Source: Runella zeae DSM 19591
GTDB taxonomy: Bacteria > Bacteroidota > Bacteroidia > Cytophagales > Spirosomataceae
Direction of reading: 5' to 3'
Assembly (NCBI RefSeq): GCF_000423565.1
Contig: NZ_KE384038.1
Coordinates: 186,001-250,000, forward strand
DNA: 64,000 nucleotides
A model generated the notes under the pieces. The model searched no databases. It was not told the DNA's origin and worked only from the letters and a program-made list of their open reading frames with translations. Made by a program: the position numbers and the translations under genes. Positions 40,958 to 49,989 of this stretch are shown here, piece by piece (positions within the stretch are counted from its first letter, which is position 1; each line of letters starts with the position of its first letter).

Positions 40958-43900
40958 ATGAAAAAACTTTTATGCTTTTTGATAGTATGTTTATGCGCTA
41001 ATGTCTATGCGCAAGTCCCCGAAGAAAAACCTTTGGCGTGCGGTACTACCGAAGTTCCTGACCATATACGAAAGCTAATGCTAAGTCTCAAAGGAGCAAG
41101 TGCTCCTACTGCCCGAGCTGTCAACGAACCACTGCGGGAAATGAAAGTATGGGTGGTGGTAGATTCTACCATTTATGGCTTCTACAAGACTGATACAAAT
41201 GCTATTAAAGCACACGTGTATTTTGTTTACCAACAAGCCAACATCATTTTTAATAAGCAGTTGGGGATTCACCTTAATGTAGTAGCTATTGAGATTTTGA
41301 AGAAAAAAAACAGATATACTTTTGCTACCAGAGGCGTATCTAATGAATTTGGGCAGCTCTATAATTTTAGCGAAGATTATTCAAAGAGGCGCGATGTGGT
41401 GAGAGACCTTACAGTGATGTGGACGCGCTACACAGGGGAGCCTTATGGTGGAGTTGCATTTTTGGGTGGAGCGTATCAGCATGATACTGGCGACCAGTTG
41501 AGTCCCTATCTTATTGCACACGAGACAGGTCATAATCTCGGTTCGCCACATACACATGATTGCTCCTGGAGAGGCGGGCCTATTGATGCTTGTAATGACA
41601 TCGAAGGGGGAAACTGCTATACGGGTACCAAAACCTCTAATACGGGTACTATAATGAGCTATTGTAGTAAATATGGCATTGAAGGGCATAATGTATTTCA
41701 TCCGCTTTGTGTAGAACTTATCAAAAAAGTAGCTAAGGATTCTTATGGGTTGATTCCGATGCAATCGGCTCCTTTTGCTGCACCTGCGTTGTTGTATCCG
41801 ACCAATGGCTCCGAAAGTACTACTAATCATTACTTTTCGTGGCGTGCCACCACTCAAACTACTCACTATCAGGTACAAATATCCGATAAGGCCGATTTTG
41901 CGAATGTTCTCCTGGATACTACCACTCATGCTCCTTCATTTTGGGTAGGCAAAAAACTCGCCTTCAACACGCCACATTATTGGCGGGTACGTGCCCGAAA
42001 TGAATCAGGAGCGGGGGGATGGTCGGCATCTTTTACTTTCAAAACGGCCTCTTCTATTTCGTTGACCAAACCCGTGGCGTATGAAGTTTATAACCTAAAA
42101 ACACACGAAGATCAAATTATTGCTTTTTCGACGATTGCCGATGCCATAGAATACGAAGTGTCTTTTCACCGGGCAGGAAGCAATGAAAGTTTGACGGCGG
42201 CCAATACCTATAAAACTTTCAAAACCACTAAAACAACTTTGAGGATAGGTGACATCTTGAGCCGACCTGCCGACTTAGGCAGCTATCGGTGGAGAGTAAG
42301 GGCTTTGAATGGGACGACGGTAGGAGAATGGAGTGACGATAACGATCGCTCTGTCTATTTCTACAATAAACTAAATCTCAATATCACCGCCAATCCTACT
42401 TATAATGTGCCTTTAGAATTTCCTATGTCATTGAATGTGGATTTCAATAGATTGGATAGCTATCGAAAAATAACGGTAGAAGTAGCAAAAGATGCCGATT
42501 TTAAGAATCTAGCCTTTACCAAACAGTTAGTCAATGATGATAGCAATCAGCCCGAAAACTTTTATGTGGGTGTATTGCCGATTTCAGGTTTAGAAAGTGA
42601 CACTAAATATTTTTATCGGGTCAAGGCCGTCTCAAGAATTGATAGCAGTACACGAACTTCAGAATTTAGGACAGGTTTGGAGCAACGCTGGAAACTTTGG
42701 AACAATACCACTCATTCGAGCTTACCTACCAATGCTTATTTAAGAGGGATCTATGTGGATAATACCAATGCTCAATGGGTATATGGGATCGAGGGAATTT
42801 ATGAAATAAAAACTGATGGGAGTGTCAATACTTTCAATCAAGCTACATCCAATAAAATGCTGCCTAATTCTATTAACGACCTTACCAAAGATTCACGAGG
42901 AAGAGCATGGGCCGCTACTAGAGATGGTTTGGCTTACTTGGAAAACAACCAATGGACTACCCTAAGAAATCGAGCGCCTTTTGGTCGAAATGTGGGAGGG
43001 TATATTTGGTACAATTCATTCAATAGAGTGGCTAGCGCTCCCAACAATGTGGTATATGCCAATTCTAATGATGTTGCTAAAATATTGCGCTATGATGGCA
43101 ATGAATGGAGTGATATTACGCCGCCTTCTACCTTGTATAGTAGTTACCTAGCTATATTCAATACCGATAAAAGTGGGAATTTATATATACTCTCGGCCGA
43201 AAAAAACAATAGAATTGGGGTTTATGAAAACGGGGCTTGGAATGAGATAACAATCCCCAATTTTACCAACAATCCCAACACTTATTATAGGCTATTTGAT
43301 AATGCGGGCCGGATATGGCTCGCTACTTGGATTCCGTCCCAAAGCAATTATGACATTGCAGTATTTACATCGAGAGAAGATATTAAGTTTTTGACCAATC
43401 AAATCAGCTATGTAGAATCATCTACGGGTGTTACAAAAACTGGTTTTTTGACAAGTTTTATGAACACCATATTAGTAGGTAAAAAATATACTTATTTTAT
43501 GGGATACAATGGCCTTTTGGAGTATGATGGAGCAAGGTATATTTATTACAATTACCCCACTATATCGCCTTATACAATGAGTGCGGCATATACTTCCCAA
43601 AATTTTTCGATTGACACCGAAGATAGGCTTTACTACGTAGAATCGGGCAATACTATTTATCGTTTTGAGCGTAACAATTTCAATGGATTTTTACAAAAAC
43701 AAGTGGGCACGGGTTGTAATCTTACTTTTAGAGTAGGCCTTGCCACTCCGCCCACCAACTCAATGGCGATGAAGTTTTATTTGTCGGATGCTAATGGGGC
43801 TAATTTCAAAGAAACTCCGGCCACCTATAAAGACGGCTACATTACTTTTTCAGTCCCCACTGATGGAACGGGAAAAGGGTATCGGGTAAAATATACTTTT

Positions 43901-44704
43901 GCGGACATTTTTGAGAGTAAAGAAAGTGAACCCTTCGAAATAAGTACACCCTTTGCGAAGTTGGCGATTACTGGAAATGTTAATTTCTGTTTTGGAAATT
44001 CTACTACTTTGAAAGCAGAAGTGACGGGCGGTAAAACCCCTTATACCTATACTTGGTCCAAAGGTGGCAGTACAGATACTTATACAGCTTCTGCCGAAGG
44101 AGCCTATACCGTGACCGTAAAAGACGCTAACAATTGTATCCAAACATCGGCAGAGGCTATTCTTACTACCACCGGTGCTAAAGAAGCAAAAATTACTCCC
44201 GCAGGAAACACCGCAGTGTATGAGCCTAATACAGTGATACTTAATGCAAATACAGGAGATAATTTCACCTACCAATGGCAAAAAGACGGTACCGACCTTG
44301 TAGGAGCCACTAGTGCTACTTATGAAGCCAAAGCATCAGGAAGCTACGTGGTAAAAGTACAGAAAGACGGCTGTAGCTTGGCATCGGCGTCGGTAGCGGT
44401 GCAAATAGATAAGCTGCTATCAGTTCCTAATTCGGACATCCCTACAAACTTAGTATTGACCAATTACCCCAATCCATTTGCGACAAGTACTACTTTTAAG
44501 TTAGGGCTTCCCCGCCAAAGTAAGGTAAAGATGAATTTGCTCAGCAGTAAAGGTGAGACCTTAAACACTATCAAAGAAGGAATCTTGGAAGCGGGGTGGT
44601 ATTTGATAAAACTAGATGATACTTCACTACCCGCTGGCGTTTATTTTTGCCAAATCATGACGGACGAAGGCACCAAAACGCACAAACTCATAGTAGTCAA
44701 GTAG
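40958..44704 (+). CDS. Secreted zinc metalloprotease with propeller and T9SS sorting domain
   Basis: This 1248-residue secreted protein has a signal peptide (residues 1-19). A reprolysin-like (M12-type) metalloprotease has its zinc site HETGHNLGSPH at 188-198 and a following HDC. Next come two or three fibronectin-like domains with HYQVQISDKADFANV and YWRVRARN. A Reg_prop-like beta-propeller has repeats such as DLTKDSRGRAWAATRDGLAYL and RIWLATW, and two Ig/SprB-like repeats follow (ITGNVNFCFGNSTTLKAEV). It ends in a type A T9SS sorting signal, NYPNPFATSTTFKLGLPR to THKLIVVK. It should cross the outer membrane by type IX secretion and be cleaved or anchored there. A surface or extracellular protein-degrading role is expected. 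Confidence 0.9.
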   Translation: MKKLLCFLIVCLCANVYAQVPEEKPLACGTTEVPDHIRKLMLSLKGASAPTARAVNEPLREMKVWVVVDSTIYGFYKTDTNAIKAHVYFVYQQANIIFNKQLGIHLNVVAIEILKKKNRYTFATRGVSNEFGQLYNFSEDYSKRRDVVRDLTVMWTRYTGEPYGGVAFLGGAYQHDTGDQLSPYLIAHETGHNLGSPHTHDCSWRGGPIDACNDIEGGNCYTGTKTSNTGTIMSYCSKYGIEGHNVFHPLCVELIKKVAKDSYGLIPMQSAPFAAPALLYPTNGSESTTNHYFSWRATTQTTHYQVQISDKADFANVLLDTTTHAPSFWVGKKLAFNTPHYWRVRARNESGAGGWSASFTFKTASSISLTKPVAYEVYNLKTHEDQIIAFSTIADAIEYEVSFHRAGSNESLTAANTYKTFKTTKTTLRIGDILSRPADLGSYRWRVRALNGTTVGEWSDDNDRSVYFYNKLNLNITANPTYNVPLEFPMSLNVDFNRLDSYRKITVEVAKDADFKNLAFTKQLVNDDSNQPENFYVGVLPISGLESDTKYFYRVKAVSRIDSSTRTSEFRTGLEQRWKLWNNTTHSSLPTNAYLRGIYVDNTNAQWVYGIEGIYEIKTDGSVNTFNQATSNKMLPNSINDLTKDSRGRAWAATRDGLAYLENNQWTTLRNRAPFGRNVGGYIWYNSFNRVASAPNNVVYANSNDVAKILRYDGNEWSDITPPSTLYSSYLAIFNTDKSGNLYILSAEKNNRIGVYENGAWNEITIPNFTNNPNTYYRLFDNAGRIWLATWIPSQSNYDIAVFTSREDIKFLTNQISYVESSTGVTKTGFLTSFMNTILVGKKYTYFMGYNGLLEYDGARYIYYNYPTISPYTMSAAYTSQNFSIDTEDRLYYVESGNTIYRFERNNFNGFLQKQVGTGCNLTFRVGLATPPTNSMAMKFYLSDANGANFKETPATYKDGYITFSVPTDGTGKGYRVKYTFADIFESKESEPFEISTPFAKLAITGNVNFCFGNSTTLKAEVTGGKTPYTYTWSKGGSTDTYTASAEGAYTVTVKDANNCIQTSAEAILTTTGAKEAKITPAGNTAVYEPNTVILNANTGDNFTYQWQKDGTDLVGATSATYEAKASGSYVVKVQKDGCSLASASVAVQIDKLLSVPNSDIPTNLVLTNYPNPFATSTTFKLGLPRQSKVKMNLLSSKGETLNTIKEGILEAGWYLIKLDDTSLPAGVYFCQIMTDEGTKTHKLIVVK

Positions 44705-44750
44705 AGCTTACCAAAGCCTATATATTGGCAACAACGTATGTTTTATAATA

Positions 44751-44792
44751 AAGAAGAGACTTGGCTTGATTCATGCCAAGTCTCTTCTTTTA
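44751..44792 (+). terminator. Terminator of the metalloprotease gene
   Basis: Perfect 15-base arms AAGAAGAGACTTGGC (44751-44765) and GCCAAGTCTCTTCTT (44775-44789) enclose a 9-base loop, with T's following. Confidence 0.92.
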
Positions 44793-45108
44793 TGATAGTT
44801 CTTTAGCTTATATGTTTCATAAGGGGCGGAATAGCACCGATACCATCCCCTAACGTCTCTGAAATAGATAAATAATTATAAATTTTATATACCTTTATGG
44901 TTAGATTTTTTGGTAAAAAGCTTTCATCTCTGATAGAGATTACACAGTAAATAGTTTTATATATCGTCTGTTAGAAAACATAATTTTAGGATAAGTAAAA
45001 GTGGCGTATCGGAGAAATTGAGAAAAGATATTGACCAAACCTAATACAAGTATTGAAGTAATATTGCACAGCTAAAACCCCACCTTAACCTACACTTAGT
45101 TTTCTTTT
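44793..45108. other. Intergenic stretch before the HPt gene
   Basis: These 316 AT-rich bases contain no ORF or RNA that I can support. TAGTTTTC just before 45109 is one mismatch from the -7 consensus, but no -33 TTG is properly spaced. Confidence 0.6.
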
Positions 45109-45447
45109 ATGATAGATTATAATCGCTTACAGCAGATTTATGGAGATGATAAGTCATACATTGCCGAAATGTTTGAAACTTTTCTACAAGATGCCCTTCC
45201 CGATTTTGGCTTGATTCCTGACTTTATAGTACGCCAAGATTGGGGCAGTTTAGCACAATTGATTCATAAAGTTAAGCCTTCTCTTGGAATGGTTGGCTTG
45301 AGTGATTTAGAAGAGCAACTGAACGAGATTGAAATGAGGGCTAAAACCAATCCTAACGCTTCTCAGATAGAGGCACTTTGGCAATCGGCTCAAGGGGATT
45401 TAGAAAAAGCCGTAATAATTTTACGAGATACAATGACTAAATTTTAG
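45109..45447 (+). CDS. Histidine phosphotransfer (HPt) domain protein
   Basis: This 112-residue protein is a single HPt domain, a four-helix bundle that passes phosphate between receiver domains in phosphorelays. The phospho-acceptor is His53 in LAQLIHKVKPSLGMVGL, with the conserved Lys-Pro and Gly positions around it. It converges with a hybrid histidine kinase gene that ends one base away on the other strand. The kinase ends in a receiver domain and has no HPt of its own, so this protein is its probable next partner. No output regulator is adjacent. Confidence 0.85.
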   Translation: MIDYNRLQQIYGDDKSYIAEMFETFLQDALPDFGLIPDFIVRQDWGSLAQLIHKVKPSLGMVGLSDLEEQLNEIEMRAKTNPNASQIEALWQSAQGDLEKAVIILRDTMTKF

Positions 45448-45448
45448 C

Positions 45449-46978
45449 CTAATTTCGACCCGTATAACGAGCGATTTTTAAAAAAAGCTCTTTGGGATTA
45501 AAGGGTTTTGTAACATAGTCGTTGATACCTACCGCAAATGCCTGGTCTTGATTGCCCAAAGAAGCAGAAGCCGTCAGGGCCACAATAGGAATATCAGTAT
45601 CGACTTCCCTGATTTTTTGAGTAGCAGTATAGCCGTCCATGATAGGCATCTGAATATCCATCAGAATAATATCATATTTATCTTTTTCAAACTTATCTAC
45701 TGCAATTTGGCCGTTTTCGGCGATGTCGACCTCTACTTGCCATTTCTGGAAAAACTTCGTTGCTATTTTGATATTGACCGCATAATCTTCCACTAAAAAT
45801 ATCCGTACGCCTTTCAGAGTCTGATCATTGATCACCTCCGTAGGGTCTTCGATAGTAGTGGTTTTTAGGAGAGAAGTGCCAATGGGCAGGGCGAGTGTAA
45901 AATAAAATTTAGAGCCTTTTCCGAGTTCACTTTCAATCGAAATATCACTGTCGTGGAGTTGAAGTAAGAGTTTTGTGATGACCAATCCTAATCCTGTACC
46001 CCCAAACTGCCGTGTAGTGGCAGAGTTGGCTTGGGTAAATTTGTCGAAGATGAGACTCTGTTTTTCGGGGGCGATACCAATACCCGTATCCGTTACAGAA
46101 ATGTCCAAAAAAGCCGTTTGGTCTACTTTTTTCTGTAGCGAAAGCTCTACAGTGACGCTTCCTTTTTTGGTAAACTTAACGGCATTAGAAACCAAATTGG
46201 AAATCACTTGGCCCAAACGCAACGCGTCGCCTATAAGTATATCGGGTACATCATCATCAATCATCAATTTGATTTTATTGCCATTCTCTTCAGCTTTGAT
46301 TTGATTGGCTTTTTTGATGTTGGAGATGAGTTGTTTGAGGTCAAAGGGGTTTTGTTCGAGTTCGATTTTGCCAGCTTCGATTTTGCTAAAATCTAAGATG
46401 TCGTTGATGAGAACGTAAAGATTATCGGTCGAAAATTTGAGTATTTTAAGGTTTTCGGCTATTACGGGAGGGACTTCCTCTTGTTGCATGAGATAGGTAA
46501 GCCCTACGATGGCATTAAGGGGGGTTCGGATTTCGTGACTCATCATCGACAAAAACTCCGACTTGGCTTGGGTGGCACGCTCGGCGGCTTCCTTGGCTTG
46601 ACGTAGCTCCGCCTCCATTTGCTTGCGATTTTCAATCTGAACTTGAAGAAAATCTACCAAACTCAAGAGATTGTTGGAGTCGAGGGCTTTACTTTCTAAT
46701 CCTTCTTTGATTTCTAAAGAATAAATCGCTTCAATGAGTTTTTCGACCGAAAGTTTTCTTTGGGCGATTTCTTCTTTGAGTTTATTGTTGATTTCACCAT
46801 ACTCTTTTTCATTGAGCGAGGCCGAATGTTCAAAGAGTTCTTTATCTCTGTCAAAACTTAGGTACGATTCATTGACTGATTTGATAAAATTCTGAAAGGG
46901 AACATGCTGCATGCATTCTTCCGTCAGATGCCTGTTGATTTGTCGTTTTAGTAATTGATGAAAGGTAGAAGTATCCAT
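45449..46978 (-). CDS. Cytoplasmic hybrid histidine kinase/response regulator
   Basis: This 509-residue protein has no membrane segment. The first 115 residues are helical and lack a PAS or GAF signature; a coiled coil leads into HisKA with the phospho-acceptor His148 in FLSMMSHEIRTPLNAIVGL. A HATPase_c domain has NLVSNAVKFTKKGS, DTGIGIAPEKQ and GGTGLGLVI. The C-terminal receiver has phospho-acceptor Asp441 in ILMDIQMPIMDGY. It would autophosphorylate and pass phosphate to its own receiver, then to an HPt protein. It starts seven bases after the upstream FIST gene stop, so it should take its signal from that protein. Confidence 0.92.
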   Translation of the reverse strand: MDTSTFHQLLKRQINRHLTEECMQHVPFQNFIKSVNESYLSFDRDKELFEHSASLNEKEYGEINNKLKEEIAQRKLSVEKLIEAIYSLEIKEGLESKALDSNNLLSLVDFLQVQIENRKQMEAELRQAKEAAERATQAKSEFLSMMSHEIRTPLNAIVGLTYLMQQEEVPPVIAENLKILKFSTDNLYVLINDILDFSKIEAGKIELEQNPFDLKQLISNIKKANQIKAEENGNKIKLMIDDDVPDILIGDALRLGQVISNLVSNAVKFTKKGSVTVELSLQKKVDQTAFLDISVTDTGIGIAPEKQSLIFDKFTQANSATTRQFGGTGLGLVITKLLLQLHDSDISIESELGKGSKFYFTLALPIGTSLLKTTTIEDPTEVINDQTLKGVRIFLVEDYAVNIKIATKFFQKWQVEVDIAENGQIAVDKFEKDKYDIILMDIQMPIMDGYTATQKIREVDTDIPIVALTASASLGNQDQAFAVGINDYVTKPFNPKELFLKIARYTGRN

Positions 46979-46985
46979 GTAAAGT

Positions 46986-48125
46986 TTAGGCTTCAGCTAA
47001 GGTGGTAATGGTCATCGTTTGGTTGTGAAGGTCGCAATGAGCGGTAGGATTCAGCGGGGAAATTTCGCCGTAAGAATAAAAACCCGTAATAGTAGGTTTG
47101 GGACCCAGTATTTCACGAGCTACTTCTACTTCTTCTTCGGTACGTTGGCCCAGCACAAGCTTGCGCCCTACACAGCTCACTAGCAAGGCAAATTCTGGCG
47201 GGTTTGAAAAAGTCTTAATAGAGCTTTGGGCTGCCTTACCAGAAGCATCTACCAAGCGGTCGAAATTGGCTTTCATGAATCGCACCAAAGCTCCCTCTGG
47301 CAATGAACCCGCAAAAGTCATGCTTTTGGTCGTTTCGTCAATGGATAAAATAGTACGAACTACAGGCTCCGAATCAGGGGTAGCTCGCATAGATAAGGGA
47401 AACAATAGCGCTGCTCCGGGGAGTTTATCGGCGTATTTGCCTAGGTATTCTTTGTACAAATCTAAGGCGGCTTTATCCCCAATTTTGTACAATACATTGT
47501 ATTCAGAAGAAGTTACTTCCCGTTCGGGGCCAAATACATCCCAGCCTCCCATACTACCATGACCTACTTTGAGGGCATCCCCATAAAGGCCTATGCCCAC
47601 AATTTTTCCCTCTTTAGGATTGTCATTGAGTCCCACTAATGTTTTTTCGAAGCGGGCCTCGTCGCCGGCAAGCCCACCCGAAATAGAAATTTTGTTGTCG
47701 GTCTTGAGGTTGAGGGCGGCGATAAGCTCACTGCCATTTACTCTTCCTCCGTCCGAAATGATAAGTATCGCTTTTAAATCTTCTCTTTGTAAATTTTCTG
47801 CGATTTTTTCGCCTGCCTCCGCACTTTGAAAGTGGTTTTCAATATCTACTTTAGTGGTACGCACTTGGGTTTTTTCAAACTCAATCGCAGTGGATATGAT
47901 CGTTCCGCTATGTACGGAGTCGCCGTAGATTTCGCCTGAAGTAGAATTGATAACAATATCGGCAATAGGATAAAGACTTCGTAAATATTCGTAAGGCTGG
48001 ACCTTCTCCAAGCACATTCGTTCTCCAAAAACCAGCACTAATTGAGCATTAGAAGCAGAAAATGAAGGGGTTTCGGATATTTGTACCCAAGTTCCTTCTT
48101 GAAAAGCGGTTTGGTGAGTTTTCAT
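46986..48125 (-). CDS. FIST-domain signal-input protein (FIST_N plus FIST_C)
   Basis: This 379-residue cytoplasmic protein consists of the paired FIST domains. The N-terminal half has QLVLVFGERMCLEKVQPYEY in part, ISGGLAGDEARFEKTLVG and KEGKIVGIGLYGDALKVGHGSMGGWDVFGP in parts. The C-terminal half has SMRATPDSEPVVRTIL and ALLVSCVGRKLVLGQRTEEE, ending GFYSYGEISPL. FIST domains are predicted sensors of small ligands, probably amino acids, and often accompany kinases or cyclases. It is directly followed by the hybrid kinase on the same strand, seven bases on. A sensor-kinase complex is the natural reading. Confidence 0.9.
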   Translation of the reverse strand: MKTHQTAFQEGTWVQISETPSFSASNAQLVLVFGERMCLEKVQPYEYLRSLYPIADIVINSTSGEIYGDSVHSGTIISTAIEFEKTQVRTTKVDIENHFQSAEAGEKIAENLQREDLKAILIISDGGRVNGSELIAALNLKTDNKISISGGLAGDEARFEKTLVGLNDNPKEGKIVGIGLYGDALKVGHGSMGGWDVFGPEREVTSSEYNVLYKIGDKAALDLYKEYLGKYADKLPGAALLFPLSMRATPDSEPVVRTILSIDETTKSMTFAGSLPEGALVRFMKANFDRLVDASGKAAQSSIKTFSNPPEFALLVSCVGRKLVLGQRTEEEVEVAREILGPKPTITGFYSYGEISPLNPTAHCDLHNQTMTITTLAEA

Positions 48126-48343
48126 TTCGATGTAAAAACACGAAATTAAAACATCTTTTAGTATATTTTGTGGATTACTGTTTTTTTTTCGTACTTAACA
48201 AATGACTTTTAGCACTAATTGCATTAAAATTCAGATTTATAAACCTGAACTTCGTCATTCCAAAGCGTTGTTCATGGTTTAGGGAAGAAATCTCGGATAC
48301 AAAATCTAACGCCTGAGTCAGGAAAAGCCGACCTAAGGCCAAC

Positions 48344-49903
48344 TTACAATGTGATGGAAGTGGATCTCATTTTTTTTGATTTGAATACTTCTTTTCCCTC
48401 CACAAAAATCCGCATCCCTTTGCCTTTGTGATAGTGCTTCCCTGTTTTATCCCAAAGAATCGTAACAGACTTGCCATGATATAGCACTTTGTCCAAACAA
48501 AACCAATCCCATTGTTGCGGACTAAGTAAGGGTTTGATTTGTAGGGTGTTATCGCTTCTAGGTTTTAGGCCAATCAAGTCAGAAATGATTAAATCTGCAA
48601 AGCCTGAATGGTTATAGAATTTACTTCGAGGAATATCTCCTTTGAGCCATTCGCCATTTTTTTCATCTTGATATTCGCCCAAATACAGCTTTCCATTCAT
48701 TTGGTGTGATTGGGCATACTTGTAAAGTTCTTCATAAAACACCTCCTTTGTCATGGTACCGTGGTGTTTGTAGTTGTTGAGTAAGTTGGACAATGCACGT
48801 AAGGTTTGAGTAGTGGCAAAAGGCCATACTGGGCCGTCCCATTCGCAGCCGTGTCCAGAGCCGTGGGTGCGAAAGAGAGGATGGCGCCTCTCGGCAGTAG
48901 TGATGCCCCACTTGGCTCGAAAGCCCGTCGTGTCAGTGAGTTGGTTCCACTGACGCGCATAAAGGGGCGAATCGTCGGGAAGATTGAAATACCACGGAAT
49001 AAACCCAATCGCTTCTCGGGCATTGGCAAACGCCCCTTTTTCTAGTTTTACTTTAAAAAAAGCAGCTTCTTTATCCCACAGGTTTTCGTGTACTAGTCGC
49101 CTCAACACCTCAGCTTTCTGTTGGTATTTTTGTTGGAGGGTATCGTTGCCCAAAAGTGCCGCCATTTGACTGAGTGCGACGGCGTTGCCATACATATAGC
49201 TGTTGATAGTAGGCCGAATATTTTTTTCCTTGCGAGAGCCACTAATAGATTCTTCCATAGCATCGCGCACATCAAATTGCCAAAAAAGTTGATTGGGCAA
49301 TTGGCGCTCTTGTTCCCATTTGCGGTAGTCAGCTTCTAAGGCAAGGAGGTGTTTTTGAAGAAATGTTTTATCTAAATTGACCAAATATCGCTGATAGACA
49401 GCATCGTGTACCCAACTACTAAAGGCATGAAAACGCGGTGCTGTGTGTTTTGGGTCAACATACAGCCAAAATGAAATGTAATCGTCAATAAATTGTGATT
49501 GATGCAGCCAACGCCCTTCGTAGATGTGATGCCCAAGGGCACTGCTGATGGCATTGTGTTTACCGGCGTGATTCACTTTCGTTATAAATTCCGTAAAAAT
49601 AAAGCCATCGGGCGTTTGTTTGAGGTGTTTTCGTAGCGACCACCAACGATAGTTATACACTGTCCGAATGACTGAATCAGGGCAGTCAAAAAGAGGAATA
49701 TTGTTGGAAAGCCATTCAAAAGATTGGGCATTGGAAACGTAGTTTTTGACGGCTTCATCATCGATAGCATTGAAATATTCGACGTCTTTTTTGAGTTGAG
49801 TAGTGCTTAAAACGGCTGCTTTTTGTCCATAACAAATCTTCACCGACCAAAGGCAAATGACCAAAAATAAAGCACCTATTTTCCAATGTTTGTGAGTCAT
49901 CAT
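48344..49903 (-). CDS. (alpha/alpha)6-barrel glycoside hydrolase, MGH1/trehalase-like
   Basis: This 519-residue exported enzyme has a signal peptide (KIGALFLVICLWSVKICYGQ). The catalytic domain has the (alpha/alpha)6-toroid features of MGH1/GH63/GH37-like hydrolases: YNYRWWSLRKHLKQTPDG, WQFDVRDAMEESISG, TINSYMYGNAVALSQMA, HGCEWDGPVWPFATTQTLRAL in parts, and FYNHSGFADLIISDLIGL. The pair of an Asp near DVRDAMEE and the acidic WDGP region are likely catalytic. ATGs at 49903, 49900 or, further upstream, 49978 are possible; the last adds 25 residues before the signal. It is the last gene of the polysaccharide locus. The substrate cannot be named. Confidence 0.8.
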   Translation of the reverse strand: MMTHKHWKIGALFLVICLWSVKICYGQKAAVLSTTQLKKDVEYFNAIDDEAVKNYVSNAQSFEWLSNNIPLFDCPDSVIRTVYNYRWWSLRKHLKQTPDGFIFTEFITKVNHAGKHNAISSALGHHIYEGRWLHQSQFIDDYISFWLYVDPKHTAPRFHAFSSWVHDAVYQRYLVNLDKTFLQKHLLALEADYRKWEQERQLPNQLFWQFDVRDAMEESISGSRKEKNIRPTINSYMYGNAVALSQMAALLGNDTLQQKYQQKAEVLRRLVHENLWDKEAAFFKVKLEKGAFANAREAIGFIPWYFNLPDDSPLYARQWNQLTDTTGFRAKWGITTAERRHPLFRTHGSGHGCEWDGPVWPFATTQTLRALSNLLNNYKHHGTMTKEVFYEELYKYAQSHQMNGKLYLGEYQDEKNGEWLKGDIPRSKFYNHSGFADLIISDLIGLKPRSDNTLQIKPLLSPQQWDWFCLDKVLYHGKSVTILWDKTGKHYHKGKGMRIFVEGKEVFKSKKMRSTSITL

Positions 49904-49989
49904 ATTAGATGTGGGGGTAGAATGATGTGAATTTAACCCTTCCAAGTTTTGAAAGTCGTCATTTTTTAGGTGAATCATGGGATAAAACC

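Noticed and set aside
41381-41929. 182-codon minus-strand frame within the metalloprotease gene
   Set aside because: It is a shadow of the zinc-site region on the opposite strand.
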